Source of the DNA: Propionigenium maris DSM 9537
GTDB lineage: Bacteria > Fusobacteriota > Fusobacteriia > Fusobacteriales > Fusobacteriaceae
Reading direction: 5' to 3'
Assembly: GCF_027925155.1 (NCBI RefSeq)
Contig: NZ_BSDY01000023.1
Location: forward strand, 1-42,964
Length of the DNA stretch: 42,964 nucleotides
The notes under the pieces are model-generated. The model did not search any database and was not told the DNA's origin. It saw nothing but the letters and a program-made list of their open reading frames with translations. The position numbers were made by a program, and so were the translations under genes. This document shows, piece after piece, positions 39,157 to 42,964 of the stretch. The number at the start of each line of letters is the position of its first letter. The first letter of the stretch is position 1.

Positions 39157-40137
39157 ATGGTAAAAATTAAATACACAAAAGAAAAGTTTAAAAAAATAAA
39201 TAAGGAAACTAAAGCCGTAATAGATGACTACATAAGCGAATGTAGAGGTAAAGCATTGACTCAGAGAACTATACTGGAGTACAGGAACCTTCTAAGACAT
39301 GTGGCTATGCTGATCCTAGAGAATTATGAAAATAAGAGCATCTTAGAAATGTCTCGGAGAGACTGGAGGAGTATGTCGATTATGTTTCAAGATGAGCTTG
39401 CTCTGAGTAACTCACGGATTAACTCTATACTTAGTGCAGTAACAAGCTGCCTCGATTATATCGAGGATGAAGAAGAGGAATGGAAACACTACAACAAAAA
39501 CCCTATGAGAAGGCTTAAGAGGATGCCTAAGAAGCTAGTAAGAGAAAAGAAGTGGCTAAACAGGAGCGAGGTGAGGACCATACTTACAAAGCTCCTGGAG
39601 AAGGGACAGCTGCAGTGTGCTGTAATGGTCGGGTTGGCATATGATAGTGGAGCGAGGATCTCAGAATTGGACCAGGTAACCAAGAATAATATCCTTTCCG
39701 GGAATGTAACCAACAAGATAATCAGAAAGGGCCAGAAGAAAGAAACAACCCTCATGTTTCACAACGATACCAAGGAACTCATAAGGATGTGGCTGGAGCA
39801 GAGGGGAGAGGATGATGTAGAGAAACTCTTCATCTATCCCATGATAGTGAATAAATCAAATAAAGACTTAAAGAGGGCTATAACCATAAAATCACTGTCC
39901 TCCAGAATAAAGAGTGCCGGAAAGCTTATAGAGAAAGATATCTCTCCCCATGTTTTGAGGAGGTCCCGGGCTGAAGGGTTGAAAAAAGGTGAAGACGAGA
40001 GGCTTAACTTTAGGAAGTTCTCCCAAAAGGAGATCCAAATAATACTAGGTCACAGCGACTTGGCTACAACTGAGCAGTACCTGAAAGATGACAGTGTGGA
40101 GATAATGGAGAAAATTATAGAGATGGTGGCGGCATAG
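39157..40137 (+). CDS. Tyrosine recombinase / integrase
   Basis: A protein of 326 residues. The catalytic set is visible: R167 in GARISEL, a lysine around 194 (KGQKKETTLM), H265-R268 in PHVLRR, H299 in LGHSDLATTEQYL and the nucleophile Y308. The N-terminal SAM-like core-binding domain covers about residues 20-105. It may integrate the phage or, as with Cre in P1, resolve plasmid dimers. No attachment site could be recognised. A GGTGGC/GCCACC hairpin overlaps the stop. Confidence 0.92.
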   Translation: MVKIKYTKEKFKKINKETKAVIDDYISECRGKALTQRTILEYRNLLRHVAMLILENYENKSILEMSRRDWRSMSIMFQDELALSNSRINSILSAVTSCLDYIEDEEEEWKHYNKNPMRRLKRMPKKLVREKKWLNRSEVRTILTKLLEKGQLQCAVMVGLAYDSGARISELDQVTKNNILSGNVTNKIIRKGQKKETTLMFHNDTKELIRMWLEQRGEDDVEKLFIYPMIVNKSNKDLKRAITIKSLSSRIKSAGKLIEKDISPHVLRRSRAEGLKKGEDERLNFRKFSQKEIQIILGHSDLATTEQYLKDDSVEIMEKIIEMVAA

Positions 40138-40254
40138 GCCACCACCGTTACAAATGATGAATTGTTAACTAGAGGGGGAATTAGAATATTTTGACACTGA
40201 TAAAACTGGTGATATTGACGGGTTAGTTTTCCCGGTGATCCTATAGGAGGAGCT

Positions 40255-40497
40255 ATGTTAGAAAAGTACAATGTTGAAGGGCATTACAAGTTAAAAAAAG
40301 ACTACACCTGTGAAGTTTGTGACGGTGATGGAGGGCATACAGGCGAGGAAATGACAGTAAAAAAAGGAACCATCTTCCAATTGAGTGGTAAATCCTGGAT
40401 AACAATATATGACGGAGTTAAGCTGGATAGTGATAATGAATGGCTAGAAATGGATACAGAAACATTTGAAGAGTATTTTGAAGGAGTGACCGGATAA
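40255..40497 (+). CDS. Small hypothetical protein
   Basis: A protein of 80 residues from ATG 40255 after ATAGGAGGAG. It has an SH3-like set of strands (YKLKKDYTCEVCDGDGG, VKKGTIFQLSGKSWITIYDG) and an acidic end. A CEVCDGDGGH segment could bind zinc, as in DnaJ-type motifs. The function is unknown. The stretch 40138-40254 before it holds no supported gene. Confidence 0.65.
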   Translation: MLEKYNVEGHYKLKKDYTCEVCDGDGGHTGEEMTVKKGTIFQLSGKSWITIYDGVKLDSDNEWLEMDTETFEEYFEGVTG

Positions 40498-40519
40498 AAT
40501 AAGAATTTGAGGTGAGATT

Positions 40520-40801
40520 ATGCAAATAGGAGATAAGTTATCGTTGGATGGCTCTAAAATAAAGTTTGTTGTAAAGGCTTTAAGTGCTAGATACGCAATA
40601 TGTGTTAAAAATCAATTTGGAAGAGCTGTCTATACAATAATCGATAGAAAGGAAAGAATCAGATCTACAAACAATATGGTTTTTAACAGTTATGATTATT
40701 TAAAGCAAGAAGATATAGATAAGTGTCTACAAGATTTAGAGAATGGAGACGTAGGTCTCTCTATGAGAAATAAATACAAATTGGAAGATTGGATAAAATA
40801 A
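40520..40801 (+). CDS. Small hypothetical protein
   Basis: A protein of 93 residues. The beta-rich first half, MQIGDKLSLDGSKIKFVVKAL, with YAICVKNQFGRAVYTIID, is followed by a helical acidic tail (QEDIDKCLQDLENGD). No family signature is visible. It belongs to the chain of small accessory genes between recombinase and methyltransferase. Confidence 0.65.
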   Translation: MQIGDKLSLDGSKIKFVVKALSARYAICVKNQFGRAVYTIIDRKERIRSTNNMVFNSYDYLKQEDIDKCLQDLENGDVGLSMRNKYKLEDWIK

Positions 40802-40823
40802 GGATTTTGAGAGGGGAGTACCA

Positions 40824-41054
40824 ATGAAGAATGTTCTAGGGCATTTTCTAAAACAAATAAGAAAAAAAGAAGACTTAAACCTTACTACTATGGCTAGAAG
40901 ATTAGGGATAGGAACTGCTGAATTGAGTGGAGTGGAGAGCAGCAAGTATAGGTTTGATTATGAGCTCTATCGAAAAATTAAAAGAGAGTTCAACCTATCA
41001 ATGGATGAGCTCCAGGATCTACAAGAAATATTTGTTATTTTAAATCAAGAGTAA
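40824..41054 (+). CDS. Small XRE-type helix-turn-helix protein
   Basis: A protein of 76 residues, the size of a Cro-like protein. The helix-turn-helix LNLTTMARRLGIGTAELSGVESSKYRF (about residues 17-43) is followed by two helices (YRKIKREFNLSMDELQDL). It could be a second regulator, for example of the methyltransferase gene that follows (a controller protein), or of the early operon. The target is unknown. Confidence 0.8.
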   Translation: MKNVLGHFLKQIRKKEDLNLTTMARRLGIGTAELSGVESSKYRFDYELYRKIKREFNLSMDELQDLQEIFVILNQE

Positions 41055-41072
41055 GTAAAATAGATATTTGGG

Positions 41073-41090
41073 CCGGGGGACCTCCCCCGG
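41073..41090. promoter_or_regulatory. Stem-loop before the methyltransferase gene
   Basis: CCGGGGG and CCCCCGG with an ACCT loop, followed by the GGAGGGG site of the gene at 41103. It has the same placement as the palindromes at 165-184 and 42088-42109. Confidence 0.6.
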
Positions 41091-41102
41091 AGTGGAGGGG
41101 TA

Positions 41103-42060
41103 ATGAAAGTATTAAGCTTATTTGATGGCAAGAGCTGCGGGAGAATAGCCTTAGAGAGGGCAGGGATCCCCGTAAAGAGATACTATAGCAGTGAAATAGA
41201 CCTATATGCTATCCAGGTGGCCGATAAGAACTGGCCACAAGACACTCCTTATAGATTAGGGGATGTCACAAAGTGGAGAGAGTGGGATATAAACTGGGGC
41301 AGCATTGATTTAGTAATAGGGGGGGAGTCCCTGCCAAGGATTTAGTTTTGCAGGAAAACAACTGGCCTTCGATGACCCTAGATCAGCTTTGTTCTTTGAA
41401 TTTATGAATATTCTAGATCATATAAAAGCTATTAATCCAAATGTAAAATTCATGCTTGAAAATGTAAAAATGAAGAAGAGTAGTATGGATGTTATCAGTG
41501 GTTTTTTGGGAGTTGAGCCTGTATTTATAAACTCCTCTTTACTGACAGCCCACAACAGGCAGAGGTATTACTGGTTTAACTGGAAAGTGGAGGAACCGAA
41601 AGATAAAGGGATCCTACTGAAAGATATTGTAGAGTATGGGAATGTAGACAGGGATAAAGCCTACTGTATAGATGCCAACTACTTCAAGGGAGGGAATCCC
41701 AGACAGTACTTTGAGAAATCAAGGAGGCAGCTCGTTTTTGAGGGGGAGCCTCATATAGATAACCCTAACTATAGGAAGTTAACCGTAAAAGAGTGTGAGA
41801 GGCTTCAGGGGCTTCCTGACGGGTACACAGAGGGCGTATCCGATACACAGAGGTACAGGATGCTAGGGAACGGCTGGACAATACCGGTAATATCCCACAT
41901 TTTCGAAGGGTTAAAAGCTAAAGAAAAGCAGCCAGACCTTATGAACATTCTCATAAAGGTTAAAGACTGCGATATGGTAAATGCAGGGAGGCTCGGGGCT
42001 ATCCTGAAGAGTAATGATTTTGATTTTGAGATTGTGGAGAAATCAGAATTGAGAGGATAG
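41103..42060 (+). pseudogene. C5-cytosine DNA methyltransferase, frameshifted in a G7 tract
   Basis: Two frames, 41103-41345 and about 41320-42060, together encode one methyltransferase. Motif I is VLSLFDGKSCGRIAL, the AdoMet acidic residue is in SSEIDLYA, motif VI is ENVKMK, motif VIII is NRQRYYWFNW, and the C-terminus has the QRYRMLGNGWTIPV motif X. The break is in seven Gs at 41319-41325. With six Gs the frame gives IGGSPCQGFSF, with catalytic C77, and a 318-residue protein. As read, translation stops at 41343-41345 before the catalytic cysteine. It may be phase-variable, a sequencing error, or inactive. Confidence 0.88.
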
Positions 42061-42087
42061 AAACTATAATAACAAATCAAAAGTTTA

Positions 42088-42109
42088 TCCGGTGGTGAGT
42101 CCCACCGGA
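42088..42109. promoter_or_regulatory. Stem-loop before a small gene
   Basis: TCCGGTGG and CCACCGGA with a six-base loop. The flanks (TTTATCCGGTGG and CCCACCGGAG) match those of the palindrome at 165-184, so the two are copies of one element. Confidence 0.6.
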
Positions 42110-42120
42110 GAGGGGGCAGC

Positions 42121-42351
42121 ATGAATAAAAGCTATGAAAAGATAATACAAGAATGTAATAAAGAATTAGAAATGCTAGAAAAATTCAAAGAATATGTTAA
42201 GTCTAAAGGCTATGTACATAGGCAAGATATCGAAGATCTGATAGAGGAAGATATTAAAAAGTGGACTGAATTAAAAGAATCTGTAGAGGTCCCAGAGGCT
42301 GCGGAGGATTTGAAAATTGTTGGTAGGAGGGAATCATGTTTGAGAGACTAA
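42121..42351 (+). CDS. Small hypothetical coiled-coil protein
   Basis: A protein of 76 residues beginning MNKSYEKIIQECNKELEMLE, helical throughout and rich in E and K. It ends in RRESCLRD, overlapping the next gene by 16 bases. It is preceded by the conserved stem-loop and AGGGGG. No function is known. Confidence 0.65.
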   Translation: MNKSYEKIIQECNKELEMLEKFKEYVKSKGYVHRQDIEDLIEEDIKKWTELKESVEVPEAAEDLKIVGRRESCLRD

Positions 42352-42632
42352 ACAATGAGGTATATGGAAATGTTGGAGTAGTAAAGTTTAAGAGTGCCCC
42401 TGAGTTCTACCATAAAGAGAAGAACGGCATTAAAAACAATACTGTGAGGCTGAGGGACCTAGATGAGAGGTTCAACATCCTGGATGATTATATAGCCGGC
42501 AAGATAGACAGGCTGGTAGTGAAGATCTTCCTGGCTACTATGGACTATGAGTTATTCCAAAGGGTTGTAAAGGATGTATCTAAGTATGAGGGAATCTATG
42601 TGATTACCTGGGAGGACCACAGGAACAACTAA
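42336..42632 (+). CDS. Small hypothetical phage protein
   Basis: A protein of 98 residues with the pattern KFKSAPEFYHKEKNGIKNNTVR followed by a central acidic segment and a C-terminal FQRVVKDVSKYEGIYVITWED. This resembles a family of small proteins of unknown function in phages of low-GC bacteria (conserved EFYxKExxGxKxNTVR and DVxxYxxxxVISW elements). The ribosome binding site is AGGAGGG. Confidence 0.7.
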   Translation: MFERLNNEVYGNVGVVKFKSAPEFYHKEKNGIKNNTVRLRDLDERFNILDDYIAGKIDRLVVKIFLATMDYELFQRVVKDVSKYEGIYVITWEDHRNN

Positions 42633-42641
42633 GGAGGGGCT

Positions 42642-42964
42642 ATGAGAGAGGTCAAGTTTAGGATTTGGGATAAGTTAGAGAAGAAGTATTCTAAGGAGCC
42701 TTACTGGAATATAAATCAAGACGGCTTCATAAGCTATGGGAATGCCGAATGGAAGGATGAGGCTGTCTTAGAGCAATATACAGGCATCAAGGATAAGAAT
42801 GGGAAAGAGATCTATGAAGGGGATGTTATAAGTGACGGAGTTCAGGAAGCAACCGTAATTTATTGGAGAAATGGGTTTTGCATAAGTTATAAAAATTTAA
42901 AACAAATCCCTTGGATAAACACAATAGAATCAAAACATGGTCATACAAGATATGAAATTATAGG
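42642..42964 (+). CDS. YopX family protein, N-terminal part (gene continues at base 1)
   Basis: ATG at 42642 follows AAGGAGGGG. The start MREVKFRIWDKLEKKYS and the motif LEQYTGIKDKNGKEIYEGDV are hallmarks of the YopX family. Two antiparallel beta domains are expected, and the function is unknown. The frame runs off the contig end and continues at base 3 of the window, stopping at 146, so the protein is about 112 residues. Confidence 0.9.
   Translation, partial: MREVKFRIWDKLEKKYSKEPYWNINQDGFISYGNAEWKDEAVLEQYTGIKDKNGKEIYEGDVISDGVQEATVIYWRNGFCISYKNLKQIPWINTIESKHGHTRYEII
42838..42964. repeat. Terminal direct repeat (right copy)
   Basis: Identical to bases 1-127. It shows that the sequence closes into a circle of about 42,837 bp. 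Confidence 0.95.

Noticed and set aside
40170..40240. Short frame with an EF-hand-like pattern (FDTDKTGDIDG) before 40255
   Set aside because: It has no start codon in frame and an upstream stop, so it is at most a gene remnant.

Overview
The window is a circular, temperate, contractile-tailed phage genome that carries plasmid genes (a phage-plasmid). Bases 1-127 are repeated exactly at 42838-42964, and one gene (YopX family) runs across the join, so the molecule is circular with a unit length of about 42,837 bp and was linearised inside that gene. The DNA is AT-rich, uses AGA/AGG for arginine, and has strong AGGAGG ribosome binding sites with many GTG/TTG starts. This fits a low-GC host. I lean towards a marine Fusobacteriota bacterium (Propionigenium/Ilyobacter/Psychrilyobacter-like), but Bacillota cannot be excluded from sequence alone.

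Layout. (1) 35.3-42.9 kb and on through the join to 0.5 kb, + strand: early genes behind a consensus promoter. They include a Rad52-type annealing protein, a Rep_3 initiator with five 21-22 bp iterons, a tyrosine recombinase, a small HTH protein, a C5-cytosine methyltransferase frameshifted in a G7 tract, and many small accessory genes. The run ends at a terminator at 526-550. (2) 0.6-4.25 kb, + strand: a second Rep_3 initiator with its own 21-bp iterons, then ParA and a ParB-like partner. (3) 4.26-29.3 kb, - strand: the lysis cassette, tail fibres, Mu/Pam3-type baseplate, tape measure, tail chaperones, tube, sheath, connectors, capsid, protease-scaffold, portal and terminase. A + strand moron with its own promoter and terminator (15.8-16.3 kb) interrupts it, and a serine recombinase (27.2-27.9 kb) sits between the terminase subunits. 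(4) 29.4-33.2 kb, - strand: a possible third replication protein, a Com-like zinc protein, a MazG-like protein, a tRNA-like gene and several strongly structured non-coding stretches among tiny genes. (5) 33.2-35.3 kb: the lysis-lysogeny control region.

The control region is the most exciting part. A TPR protein overlaps by four bases a 48-residue peptide with a signal sequence. This is the architecture of Rap-Phr and arbitrium-type (RRNPP) peptide communication. Five copies of the same operator, TAACY-N7-RGTTA, were found: three around the divergent promoters of the adjacent XRE repressor, and two directly upstream of the TPR gene. The repressor therefore probably controls both the lytic promoter and the signalling pair. 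This would be a peptide-signalling switch on a phage-plasmid.

How the parts may work together (inference): Rep1-ParAB maintain the lysogen as a plasmid. The second Rep, Rad52 and perhaps the 381-residue protein serve lytic replication under the early promoter. The two recombinases resolve multimers or integrate. Late genes are then transcribed leftward for virion assembly and lysis.
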